Source: DSBG01 sp049975365
Lineage (GTDB): Bacteria; Desulfobacterota; Desulfomonilia; UBA1062
Assembly (NCBI GenBank): GCA_049975365.1
Contig: JBNGDS010000004.1
Coordinates: 1-64,000, forward strand
Direction of reading: 5' to 3'
Length of the DNA stretch: 64,000 bases
Under the pieces are notes generated by a model. It saw only the letters and a program-made list of their open reading frames with translations. It searched no databases and was not told the DNA's origin. Each line of letters begins with the position of its first letter. The first letter of the stretch is position 1. This document shows, one piece after another, positions 16,914-25,322 of this stretch. The translations under genes were made by a program, and so were the position numbers.

Positions 16914-17012
16914 TGAACATACCGATTTTCCCATGACCCATCACAGAATGTCCCCGGGAAAGACCTGTCGAGAGAACGATCACATCTCGCCAGTCACCAA
17001 TTCCCGGAATGA

Positions 17013-18791
17013 TCAGGAGTCGGTGAGGAGATCTTCGCTGACCTCCACCTCCATGGTCAGCAATCCCTGGGAGAGTGTTTTTCCCTGGTTGTCCACGAGC
17101 AGTGATACGGTGCCTCCCCCGTCCAGAGCACCCTCCAGCAGGAAGTTGAGAGAGTGAAGGTTATCCAGGCGATACCGCCGTACAGGCCCCCTGACATTCG
17201 TCTTGAAGAATTCGGCAACCCTGGAAGCAGTGAGCTCTCTGACGATTTCAGGGTACAGTTCCGGTTTGAGTGCGGCAACACCGATGTTGCAGATATCCCC
17301 CTTATCACCTGACCGGGCATGGGCAATCCTATACAGAGGAACCTTGACGTGTTTTTTTGACCCCATTGTGTGCGGATCAGGTCCTTCGGGCTGGGTGACA
17401 GGATCTCCAGCCTCGCCGGAAGCACACTCGAAGAATTCCTCGGTGTCATTGAACACCATGCGAGCCTTCACAAGATCTCTCGGGATCAATGCAGGCCAGA
17501 ACCCGAAGGCCGGGACCACGTCCGGACGGCCACCCATGACCGTCACACCGGGAGGGCCGGCGAGTATCAGACCGGAAAGTTCCCTGCTCATGACCTCTAG
17601 AGGTTTCTTGTCTTCTGCACGGGCAGCGAATCTCAGGATGATCTCGTTGGGTTCAACCTTCGGGGCTGCGGATTCACCCCAGCAGGAATTGTACCCTACG
17701 AAGTCGGTGCGATGCTCGATAAAATCTCCCGATACCCTGTCCCAGAACATCTCGGCAAACTTTTTCCCTTTGGCCACGACATCAGGCCCGCTGAGCACCA
17801 GGGGGGCTATCACCTTAAATCCTGCTTCATACGTCACGGAGACCTTGAGATATGGTGTGGGCTTCTGGCCTCGGGCGTTTTTCACGAGCACCCTGTCTTT
17901 CCCGACGTCTTCCAGGGAAAACGAGGTAAAATCCGCAATGACATCAGGGCAGATGTAGACCTGAGGATCGCCGATCTCGTAGAGGAGCTGCTCCTTTGCA
18001 GTCCTTGTGCTCACAAGACCGCCAGTTCCGGGGTGCTTGGTAAGGACGAACGACCCGTCGCCATGCATCTCTACGAGGGGGTAGCCCATGTTGTGATAGC
18101 TTTCGATTTCTCTCCACAGGGTGTAGTTGCCCCCGGTGGACTGTGTTCCGCACTCCACGAGGTGGCCGGCGACCAGGGCCGAGGCAAGCCTGTCGTAGTC
18201 TCCCCACATCCATCCGAACTCATGGGCGAATGCAGCAACCACTCCTGCAGCGTCATAGGTCCGCCCTGTAATGACAATGCGGGCTCCCTTTTCAAGAGCG
18301 GCGACAATGGGATGTGCACCGATATAGGCATTTGCAGAGATGACCTTGTCGATCATGGGGCCAAGGGATTCACCGGTATCCTGGTGGGTAAATTCACACT
18401 CGTTCTCGTGCAGTTCTTTCAGTCTCGGCATCAGATCATCACCGTCGACGATTGCAACCGGGAGACGAATACCTTTCTCTTCCATCACCGCCTCGAGGGC
18501 GCGGGCGCACCCCACTGGGTTTATCCCCCCTGCATTGGCGATGACGGATATGTCGTGGTCGGCAATATATGACAGCAGCCTGCCCATGGCTGAGACGAAA
18601 TCCCGTGCATATCCTGCTTCAGGATTCTTGGCCTTCTGGCGAGCCAGGATGATCATGGTGATCTCGGCGAGGTAGTCCATAGTCAGGTAGTCGATAGGCC
18701 CCCCCTTGACCTGCCGTTCTATCGCCGCCAGTTCATCGCCCCAGAAGCCGCTCGCGTTTGCTACGATTATGGTTTCCTTGTTCCTTCTCAT
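17013..18791 (-). CDS. AtuA-like acyclic terpene utilisation family protein (DUF1446)
   Basis: A 592-residue protein of the AtuA/DUF1446 family, recognised by the N-terminal IIVANASGFWGDE, the glycine-rich NAGGINP (about 86-92), the TGRTYDAA segment and the acidic VDGDD. A shorter C-terminal AtuA-type domain (about 490-590) contains HARSGDKGD. In Pseudomonas the atu genes serve geranyl-CoA/citronellyl-CoA breakdown, but the reaction of AtuA itself is not established to my knowledge. It is the last gene of the XRE-TRAP-HMG-CoA reductase array, 134 bp after the reductase, with AAGGAG before its ATG. The context supports isoprenoid or branched-chain acid catabolism. Confidence 0.82.
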   Translation of the reverse strand: MRRNKETIIVANASGFWGDELAAIERQVKGGPIDYLTMDYLAEITMIILARQKAKNPEAGYARDFVSAMGRLLSYIADHDISVIANAGGINPVGCARALEAVMEEKGIRLPVAIVDGDDLMPRLKELHENECEFTHQDTGESLGPMIDKVISANAYIGAHPIVAALEKGARIVITGRTYDAAGVVAAFAHEFGWMWGDYDRLASALVAGHLVECGTQSTGGNYTLWREIESYHNMGYPLVEMHGDGSFVLTKHPGTGGLVSTRTAKEQLLYEIGDPQVYICPDVIADFTSFSLEDVGKDRVLVKNARGQKPTPYLKVSVTYEAGFKVIAPLVLSGPDVVAKGKKFAEMFWDRVSGDFIEHRTDFVGYNSCWGESAAPKVEPNEIILRFAARAEDKKPLEVMSRELSGLILAGPPGVTVMGGRPDVVPAFGFWPALIPRDLVKARMVFNDTEEFFECASGEAGDPVTQPEGPDPHTMGSKKHVKVPLYRIAHARSGDKGDICNIGVAALKPELYPEIVRELTASRVAEFFKTNVRGPVRRYRLDNLHSLNFLLEGALDGGGTVSLLVDNQGKTLSQGLLTMEVEVSEDLLTDS

Positions 18792-18925
18792 CTGTGGAAT
18801 CTCCTTGTCCAGAGTGCCTTGTCGTGAATATCATGGAACCATGGGAGATCAGTATCTCCCGGTACACGATCCGTTCTGCCGTTTCCTTCCGTTGCAATCG
18901 GCCTTCACGGTCCGGCCAGCCGTTC

Positions 18926-20194
18926 TCACTCCTTCTTCAGTTCGGCGAGGATTTCCTGCGCACGGTCTACCCTGATTTTGCCTTCTTCCACCAGGAGTTT
19001 GGCCACTTCGTCGATCAGATCTCCCTCTGCACCAGCCATGACAGCGATATTCTTCGCGTGCAATGACATGTGACCCCGCTGAATGCCCTCGGAGGCCAAG
19101 GCTCTGAGTGCAGCGAGGTTTTGGCACAGACCAAGGGCAACGATAATCTCTCCGAGTTCAGTTGCTGTCTGAATGCCGAGGATCTTTTTGGTCAGCTTGG
19201 CAAGGGGGTGGAGCGCTGTTGCACCTCCTACTAGGCCCACAGCCATGGGAAGCTCAAGGGTGCCGGCGAGATTCCCCTCGGGGGTCTTTTCCCACCTGCT
19301 CATGGACCGGTACCGGCCTGAGCGGGCAGCATAGCTGTGCGCACCTGCCTCGATGGCGCGGAAATCATTTCCGGTCGCGATGACAAGAGGGGTGATGCCA
19401 TTCATGATCCCCTTGTTGTGGGTTGCCGCACGGTGAGGATCCGCATCGGCAAAAGCCCACGCATAGATAATGCCGTCAACGATGTCATCGGCACCTTTTA
19501 TGGCATCTTTCATCACCGTGACACGGGCTCTGCACAGGCGTCGGTCGGCCAGATTGGACAGGATCCTGAGGTAGACCTTCCCGCCGGTAATGTGCTCGAT
19601 GGTCGGTGCAAGCGCCTCTGCCATTGTATTCACGGCATTGGCCCCCATTGCATCCCGAACATCAACGAGGAGGTGGGAGATCACCATGGGACCTGCAGCA
19701 GTGTCGATCACCCGTACCTCGATGTCCTTCGCCCCACCGCCGATGTCCACGAGAACAGGGTCCTGGGCATTTGCAATTTTCAGGATGTCATCCCTGTTTT
19801 CCAGGATCTTCAGCCTGGCACCGTAGGGATCGGTCAGCTTCACGGCCTGGATCTGGGCAATCATGATCGGGCCGGAATTGCTCGTGAAGAATCCCCCGCC
19901 GCTGCGCGCCATGCTTGCTGCATTTGAGACACCCGCCACCACCGAAGATTCCTCGACCACCAGGGGAATGAGGTACTCCCTGTTGTTGATGATCATGTTG
20001 ATCACGATCCCGACCGGGATCTGGAACGTGCCCACCACGTTTTCTATCATTCTGTCCGCCGTCTGCACGTCCAGGGCCTGCTTCTGGAAGAGGGACACTT
20101 CCTCGTCCGTGAGGTCGGCGAACTCCTTGACCTTGCTGAGCCTCTCAGCAATGCTGAGCTTGTGAAACCCTGATATCCGAGATGATTTTGCCAT
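18926..20194 (-). CDS. mvaA: Hydroxymethylglutaryl-CoA reductase, degradative (class II)
   Basis: A 422-residue class II HMG-CoA reductase. These act mainly in the direction mevalonate + CoA + 2 NAD(P)+ to HMG-CoA. Recognised by the N-terminal SRISGFHKLSIAERL, ENVVGTFQIPVGI with the catalytic Glu (about 51-64), VEESSVVAG, the dinucleotide-binding VDVRDAMGANAVNTM (about 176-190) and LVGGATALHPLAK. A GHMSLHA segment (about 376-382) supplies the general-acid His. AAAGGAG precedes the ATG. It sits between a TRAP transporter and an AtuA-like gene, which points to uptake and degradation of mevalonate or a related acid. No HMG-CoA lyase is in the window. Confidence 0.93.
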   Translation of the reverse strand: MAKSSRISGFHKLSIAERLSKVKEFADLTDEEVSLFQKQALDVQTADRMIENVVGTFQIPVGIVINMIINNREYLIPLVVEESSVVAGVSNAASMARSGGGFFTSNSGPIMIAQIQAVKLTDPYGARLKILENRDDILKIANAQDPVLVDIGGGAKDIEVRVIDTAAGPMVISHLLVDVRDAMGANAVNTMAEALAPTIEHITGGKVYLRILSNLADRRLCRARVTVMKDAIKGADDIVDGIIYAWAFADADPHRAATHNKGIMNGITPLVIATGNDFRAIEAGAHSYAARSGRYRSMSRWEKTPEGNLAGTLELPMAVGLVGGATALHPLAKLTKKILGIQTATELGEIIVALGLCQNLAALRALASEGIQRGHMSLHAKNIAVMAGAEGDLIDEVAKLLVEEGKIRVDRAQEILAELKKE

Positions 20195-20249
20195 AGTTCG
20201 CTCTCCTTTCTATGTGCTCTCGTTGCACGTATACGTATTCACGAGTGTG

Positions 20250-21566
20250 TTAATCCATGAGATCCGGGAGATACATGATGATCTCCGGGAAGATCATGCA
20301 CAGGATCAGCCCGAGTGCCTGCAGGAGCACGAAGGGGAATACTCCCCGATAGATGTCGCCCATGGTCATGCCCTTGGGAGCCACCCCCTTGAGATAAAAG
20401 AGCGTGTACCCGAACGGGGGGGTGATGTAGTCCATCTGTGCGTTCACCAGGAACAGGATTCCGAACCACACCGGGTCAAACCCGACTGACTGGATAATTG
20501 GGAGGAAGATGGGAACACACAGGAGGATGATTCCGATCTCGTCGAGGAAAAGTCCAAGCACAATGAGAATCAACTGCATGATGATCAAGATGATCCACCT
20601 GTTCACTTCAAGCCCGAGGACGAAGTTCTGGATGAGCTCATCACCGCCTACGGCGGAGAAGACCGAGATGTAACAGCGAGCCCCGATGGTTATCCAGAGA
20701 ATCATGGAGGTGACGACCGCTGTGTTGAACACAGATTCCTTGAGCATCTGCCAGTTGAAGCGTCTGTAGACCATGGCGGATATGATCGCTCCAATGCACC
20801 CGACTCCTGCCGCCTCTGTCGGTGTTGCAATCCCGGTATATATGGAACCGAGCACCCCCAGGATGAGCAGGATTGGGAGAATCACGGTTTTGAATGCAAT
20901 GACCTTGTCAATGAACGAATATTTCGCCCGTTCTTCCTTGGAAGGTGCAGGTCCCATTTCGGGCTGAATCCAGCACCGCAGCCCAATGTATACAATGAAG
21001 AGACCCGACAGGAGCAGGCCGGGCAGGACCCCCCCGATGAACATCTTGCCGATGGAGACGCCCGCTGTTACTGCATACACGATGGTGATGACACTCGGAG
21101 GGATGAGGATTCCCAGGGTGCCCCCTGCGCAGATGCTGCCTGCGGCCATGCCTTTGTCATAGCCGCGGTTGAGCATGGCGGGCAGGGCAAGGATCCCCAT
21201 GGTGGCCACGGCGGCGCCAACGATTCCTGTCATTGCCGCCATGAGGGTACAGATCACGATGGTGCCTATGGCAAGCCCGCCACGCAGGGGGCCGAACCAC
21301 ATCTCCATGAAGCTGAAGAGGTCTTCCACGAGTCCCGAGCGCTCCAGCACATTTGCCATAAACACGTACAGCGGAATGGCGACAAAGAAGTAGGAAGTCA
21401 TTACGCCCCAGGACTGCACGGCGACCAGGAGCATGGAATTCGGACCCCACAGAAAATAGGCAAAAAACATTGCAAGCCCGCCCAGAACAAAGGCAAGGGG
21501 AAGGCCTGTGGAGAGGAGAATGACCAGGGATGCAAACATGGCAAATACAGTGAATTCGATACTCAT
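20250..21566 (-). CDS. dctM: TRAP transporter large permease (DctM)
   Basis: A 438-residue, very hydrophobic protein with about 12 predicted membrane helices, the ion-coupled translocation subunit of a TRAP importer. Family-typical segments are GLPLAFVLGG near the N-terminus, FVAIPLYVFMANVL, GGTLGILIPPS (about 158-168) and TPTEAAGVGCIGA (about 251-263). Its ATG overlaps the small permease stop by 4 bp, and GGGAG lies before it. The HMG-CoA reductase follows after 55 bp. It drives uptake with the Na+ or H+ gradient, together with the small permease and the binding protein. Confidence 0.94.
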   Translation of the reverse strand: MSIEFTVFAMFASLVILLSTGLPLAFVLGGLAMFFAYFLWGPNSMLLVAVQSWGVMTSYFFVAIPLYVFMANVLERSGLVEDLFSFMEMWFGPLRGGLAIGTIVICTLMAAMTGIVGAAVATMGILALPAMLNRGYDKGMAAGSICAGGTLGILIPPSVITIVYAVTAGVSIGKMFIGGVLPGLLLSGLFIVYIGLRCWIQPEMGPAPSKEERAKYSFIDKVIAFKTVILPILLILGVLGSIYTGIATPTEAAGVGCIGAIISAMVYRRFNWQMLKESVFNTAVVTSMILWITIGARCYISVFSAVGGDELIQNFVLGLEVNRWIILIIMQLILIVLGLFLDEIGIILLCVPIFLPIIQSVGFDPVWFGILFLVNAQMDYITPPFGYTLFYLKGVAPKGMTMGDIYRGVFPFVLLQALGLILCMIFPEIIMYLPDLMD

Positions 21567-22078
21567 GATTCCAACTCCCTGTTCGTGACTGCGAGGTGAA
21601 AGTCACGGATGAACTTGGCGATTCCCTGGAGGAGGATGAGCCCTGCGGCGATCGGAATACACAGCTTGATGGGGTAGACTGGCGGTGCCCAGGCAGAGGA
21701 CAGGGTCTCCCTCACAAGGATAGAATTCCAGGCAAATCTCCACCCGTAGACAAGCATGGTATAGATGAAGAAGAAGAATGCCGGCGCTGTGATGAGATCG
21801 ACAATGGCCCTCCTGCGGGGAGAGAGACGACCATAGAGGATGTCGACATTCACATGCTTGCCGATGGCCAGGGTGTAAGCTCCTGCGAGGAGGAAGTACG
21901 GGCCATAGAGAAGATAGTTGAACTCAAATGCCCAGATCGTGGGGGAATCGAAAAAATACCTCATGACGACCTCATACACGGTTGCAATGGTAATCAGGAT
22001 AATGACAAAGCTCAGGATCTTTGCCACCCACTCATTGATCTTGTCTATGGTGAATACGATTTTCCGCAACCCTTTCAT
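21563..22078 (-). CDS. dctQ: TRAP transporter small permease (DctQ)
   Basis: A 171-residue protein with four predicted membrane helices (about 17-37, 52-70, 92-110, 133-152), the usual size and topology of DctQ. The segment VVMRYFFDSPTIWAFEFNYLL matches the family pattern in which an aromatic-rich loop follows helix 1. It is encoded between the binding protein and DctM and overlaps DctM by 4 bp. Confidence 0.92.
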   Translation of the reverse strand: MKGLRKIVFTIDKINEWVAKILSFVIILITIATVYEVVMRYFFDSPTIWAFEFNYLLYGPYFLLAGAYTLAIGKHVNVDILYGRLSPRRRAIVDLITAPAFFFFIYTMLVYGWRFAWNSILVRETLSSAWAPPVYPIKLCIPIAAGLILLQGIAKFIRDFHLAVTNRELES

Positions 22079-22215
22079 GATCTTCTCCCGGGGAGCTGAG
22101 TGAATCCGCTCGAAATCATTGTGTAAATAAGTTTGCAGGCTGAATAGGGGTGCTGTCGTGCACTCCCCCCCTGAATGAGACTATCTCCTGGGACTGAATC
22201 GAGAAAAAACCGCTG

Positions 22216-23259
22216 TTAATCGATCAGTCCGAGTTCTTTCATCCATGTCTTCTGGGAATCGAGAACCTTTCTGGCCTTCTCGCTCTTGTTGCCGTACTCT
22301 TCCCACACTTCCATGGCTATCTTCCTGGCCTTACGAACCTCTTCATCAGGCAGACGTATGATTTCGACTCCTTTCTGCCTGTATTTCGGCAGAGAATTCA
22401 TGCCATTGATATACTCCTGATGAAAGAGCTCGGAAGATATCTCACGAGCAGCAGATTCCAGGATGGCCTGGATGTCTTTGGGAAGCTTGTTCCACGCTGC
22501 CATGTTGATGGCATAGCAGGTGGACGTAACCGGCTGGTGGAATCCCGGAAGGATGATGTACTTGGCCACTTCGTACAAACCGGCATCGTAGTTGGCCTGG
22601 AGAGACCCTCTGTCAGCGAAGTCGATGACACCCTTTTCAAGGGCGGAGTAGACTTCTGCCGTGGGTAGCGGAGTGACTGCAGCCCCAATCTTGGCAAGAA
22701 CCGGCCCGGCCAGACCTACGAACCGGCCTTTCTTTCCCTTGAGATCCTCAATGCTTCGGATAGGTATTTTCGAGTGGAGAGGTTCTTCAGCGTAGATGGT
22801 GGGCGCCAGGTAGTATACACCGAGTGGGGCGTACGATTCGCGCAGCATGTCCACCCCACCTTTCTCCCAGAACCATATCTCAAGCTGCCATGGATCGGTG
22901 AACCCGCAGGGCAGTGACGCTGTGAAGGCAACCTCAGGCATCTTTCCGATGTAGTACCCCTCGTACTGCTTCATCATCTCGAACATGCCGGCCTGGATGG
23001 CGTCCAGCATCTCGTTGGTGGGCACGAGGGAGCCGGGAGGGAAGATCTTGATGACAAGACGACCTCCGGTGAGTTCATTCACCCGCGCCACGAACTGCTC
23101 TTCCACCTTGTATGGGAGCGTTCCAGGATCCCAGAGAATCTGCATACGCCAGTTGATCACCTTGTCCGCTGCTGATGAAGGAGCAGGGACGGTCGTCCAG
23201 AGAACCCCGAGTGCGATGAAAAGGCATACAATGATTTTTGTGCTTCTATGGAACCACAT
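22216..23259 (-). CDS. dctP: TRAP transporter substrate-binding protein (DctP family)
   Basis: A periplasmic receptor of 347 residues. The signal peptide has a hydrophobic core about 8-22 and cleavage near SSAADK. The mature protein shows the DctP-type hinge and ligand region, including GGRLVIKIFPPGSL, a PTAEVYSALEKGVIDFAD segment (about 203-220) that holds the family's helix before the ligand loop, and the C-terminal helical clamp. The carboxylate-binding Arg of the family is not obvious to me by eye. AAGGAGGTAACGC is an unusually good ribosome site, fitting high expression. A 7-bp hairpin at 23282-23304 lies in its leader. Context suggests a mevalonate-like ligand. Confidence 0.92.
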   Translation of the reverse strand: MWFHRSTKIIVCLFIALGVLWTTVPAPSSAADKVINWRMQILWDPGTLPYKVEEQFVARVNELTGGRLVIKIFPPGSLVPTNEMLDAIQAGMFEMMKQYEGYYIGKMPEVAFTASLPCGFTDPWQLEIWFWEKGGVDMLRESYAPLGVYYLAPTIYAEEPLHSKIPIRSIEDLKGKKGRFVGLAGPVLAKIGAAVTPLPTAEVYSALEKGVIDFADRGSLQANYDAGLYEVAKYIILPGFHQPVTSTCYAINMAAWNKLPKDIQAILESAAREISSELFHQEYINGMNSLPKYRQKGVEIIRLPDEEVRKARKIAMEVWEEYGNKSEKARKVLDSQKTWMKELGLID

Positions 23260-23367
23260 GCGTTACCTCCTTCAAGTATTTTCTGGTTCTTTGTTTCTGA
23301 ACCAGGTTGTTCCGCTTAGGAGAACTCTGTCCTTTCAGACACATTTCCGTATATTCATTCACGAGGG

Positions 23368-23943
23368 TTATTGCTTTCCGGGTTTTTCAGAATAGATGAC
23401 AACCAGGACCTTGCTCTCTGTATCACCTATACACTGACCTCGATGGGGCACCTCGGAATCGAAGAACACGCAGTCTCCGACATCGAGAACATGGCGCTCG
23501 TCGCCGTACCAGAATTCCATGCTTCCCTCCAGGACGAACATCAGCTCCTGTCCCTCATGGCGAAAGATCGTGCGGTCGTCAGCGTGGGGGATGAGGGTGA
23601 TGATGAACGGGTTCATGACCTTGTTGTGCTTTTTGTATGCGATGGATTCATAGAAATAGCCGAAGATGTTTCCCCGCTGTGCAACGGGCTTCCGCTCTGT
23701 ACTCCTGACAATGGAACACTTGAGGTTGTTCACCTTGCGCTCCAAAAAGTCTGCGATCTCAACGTTCAACGCATCGGCTATCTTGCTCAGGGTCGCAATC
23801 GGCGGGCTCTGGAGGCCGCGCTCGATCTTCGAGAGATACCCCTTGGTAAACCCGGTTCTTACCGAAAGCGTGTCCAGGGTGGTTTTCATGCCCTTTCTGA
23901 TGGATCGAATCTTCAGACCGATATTTTCATACGTATCGTACAT
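23368..23943 (-). CDS. XRE-family regulator with C-terminal cupin domain
   Basis: About 191 residues: a helix-turn-helix (about 5-60, with LSVRTGFTKGYLSKIERGLQ) and a cupin-2 sensor (about 105-175, with HADDRTIFRHEGQELMFVLEGSMEF and the VPHRGQCI end). This is the common architecture of regulators that sense a small carboxylate or amino acid. The ATG at 23943 is preceded by AGGTGAG, whereas a GTG 24 bp upstream has no ribosome site. It is the first gene before the TRAP transporter, with 108 bp between them, and probably controls the transporter-reductase operon. Confidence 0.9.
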   Translation of the reverse strand: MYDTYENIGLKIRSIRKGMKTTLDTLSVRTGFTKGYLSKIERGLQSPPIATLSKIADALNVEIADFLERKVNNLKCSIVRSTERKPVAQRGNIFGYFYESIAYKKHNKVMNPFIITLIPHADDRTIFRHEGQELMFVLEGSMEFWYGDERHVLDVGDCVFFDSEVPHRGQCIGDTESKVLVVIYSEKPGKQ

Positions 23944-24431
23944 TGGATTCTCACCTGGAGAGAGCACTCACCAGGGACGGGAGTGTAAAATGAAATGAAC
24001 AGGATATCGATGAAGTATCCAGGTTGTATACGTGTGACACATCCATGGAACAATGTCCCCCTCATGGATGAAATATATTTCCTGACAGGAAACAGTATAC
24101 GAATCAAAATACGGCTGTCAAGATCTCAGGCAATATTTATTAAAATAATATAAACAATATGTTATAATCTCTACAATCCCAATATCCCGTGATGCTTGGG
24201 TTTTTCATGGAAAGGAAACAAGGAGTAAGATTCAACCATGTCTGGAAACTCTCAGGAACGGTCAGACCCCTAGAGAAACACGATGGCGCAAAGCCTTCAC
24301 CAAGATTCCTGAATAGTGAATACGGAATGGGAAATATAGGAGAGTTCGCATTCACCAAGATACAAAAGAACAGGGAGGCCCTTTGGCGAGAGATGAACAT
24401 TCCCTGCTCCTACGATGAACGGGAAGCAGGG
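23944..24431. other. Intergenic region, AT-rich, with a promoter-like site and possible repeat remnant
   Basis: About 490 bp without a supported gene. A rightward TTAAAA-N17-TATAAT (24140-24168) is followed almost at once by CCCAA/TTGGG pairing across 24179-24204 and five T residues, a terminator-like arrangement. The 11-mer TTCACCAAGAT occurs twice (24295 and 24351). On the minus strand 24140-24400 is open for 86 codons, but the translation has no recognisable domain and no ribosome site; it may be part of a dispersed non-coding repeat. Confidence 0.45.
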
Positions 24432-25196
24432 TCATGGAACGTTCTGTGTTTCCCCTTGAGAGAGAAAGTTCAGAACAGCCTCCTTGTACCTGGGATTCAT
24501 GAGGGCTGTCAGGTGGTCGCAGCCGGGGATGATCGAGAGTTTTGCACCGGGGATGGTTCGCGCAAAGCCGTAGGCATCACCGACAACACCATCATCCCGT
24601 GCCGAAACAACCAGTACCGGTTTCGTGTTCATCCTGAAATCAGGGGGATCGTCTCTATACACACGGCTGATACACGCGCTGAGTGCCATGAGATCGTTCC
24701 TGTGAAAGTCGGCGAATTCTCTGAGTGCCCTGATAAACGGGTCGTGGATGGAGGTCGCATTCTCAGAAGGCAAGTAAAGCGCGATCATTCGTGCTCGCTC
24801 CCTGTAGTCGAGGAGGTGTGCCCCGACACCACCGAGAACCACGGACCGTACACGATCAGGGTGTGATACCATGAGGTGTGTGGAGATCCATCCCCCCAGG
24901 GAATACCCCATGATGTCGGATGCATCGATGGCGAGGTGGTCCATGAGTGAGATCACATCGGTTACAATCCTCTCGGGTGCATAGTCCTCGGGTTCATGGA
25001 ATTTCGTGCTTTCTCCATGGCCTCTCAGGTCAAGGGCAACGACTCTTCTTCCCGATCTCACCAGGAGTTTGTACCAGGACGTGATCTTCCAGTTTACCGT
25101 GCGGTTGCTCGCAAACCCGTGGAGGAGGATGATAGGGTTTCCTCTGCCCTCGACCTCATAGCCTATGGATGCCTCGTGTGTCAGAAGTGTTGTCAT
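24432..25196 (-). CDS. Alpha/beta hydrolase
   Basis: A 254-residue alpha/beta-hydrolase fold enzyme, probably a carboxylesterase or thioesterase-like hydrolase in the cytosol. The oxyanion segment LLHGFA (about 24-29), DLRGHGES, nucleophile elbow GYSLGG (Ser about 99), the acid in SARDDGVV and the His in GCDHLT (about 230) form a complete catalytic triad. No lid domain is evident, and the substrate is not indicated. It is encoded alone, 125 bp downstream of the M20 amidohydrolase on the same strand, so cotranscription with that gene is possible. Confidence 0.85.
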   Translation of the reverse strand: MTTLLTHEASIGYEVEGRGNPIILLHGFASNRTVNWKITSWYKLLVRSGRRVVALDLRGHGESTKFHEPEDYAPERIVTDVISLMDHLAIDASDIMGYSLGGWISTHLMVSHPDRVRSVVLGGVGAHLLDYRERARMIALYLPSENATSIHDPFIRALREFADFHRNDLMALSACISRVYRDDPPDFRMNTKPVLVVSARDDGVVGDAYGFARTIPGAKLSIIPGCDHLTALMNPRYKEAVLNFLSQGETQNVP

Positions 25197-25322
25197 GCGC
25201 GGTTATCCTCGGGTGCAGGCTGTTACCATGCAATTCCATCCCAGGGCAAGGGAAAGGGGATCATCCTTCCATGCATCCCTGTCCACGCAGTGAACGCGGG
25301 AGAACGACTCTGAGGAAAGGAG

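Larger units (their letters stand above)
16414..17012. other. Gene-free, hairpin-rich intergenic region
   Basis: About 600 bp between the convergent peroxiredoxin and AtuA-like genes without a credible protein gene. From about 16657 it is unusually dense in perfect inverted repeats: 16687-16704, 16705-16722, 16759-16774, 16784-16795, 16853-16867 and 16882-16908. A tiny reading frame (16667-16684, M-F-F-W-I-stop) with AAGGAG directly before it precedes the hairpins. The first 240 bp after the peroxiredoxin gene show nothing notable. Confidence 0.6.

Noticed and set aside
17712..18572. 286-codon plus-strand open frame
   Set aside because: It is fully antisense to the AtuA-like gene, has no ribosome site and no recognisable protein features. 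Long shadow frames are common here because the genes are codon-biased.
24270..24330. GCGCAAAGCC followed by a TTCAC/GTGAA stem, similar to part of a c-di-GMP-I (GEMM) riboswitch
   Set aside because: The upstream conserved half (GGCAAACC-like strand and GNRA-capped stem) is missing and no gene lies downstream on that strand.
24189..24866. 225-codon plus-strand open frame spanning the intergenic region
   Set aside because: More than half is antisense to the alpha/beta hydrolase, and the remainder shows no domain and no ribosome site.
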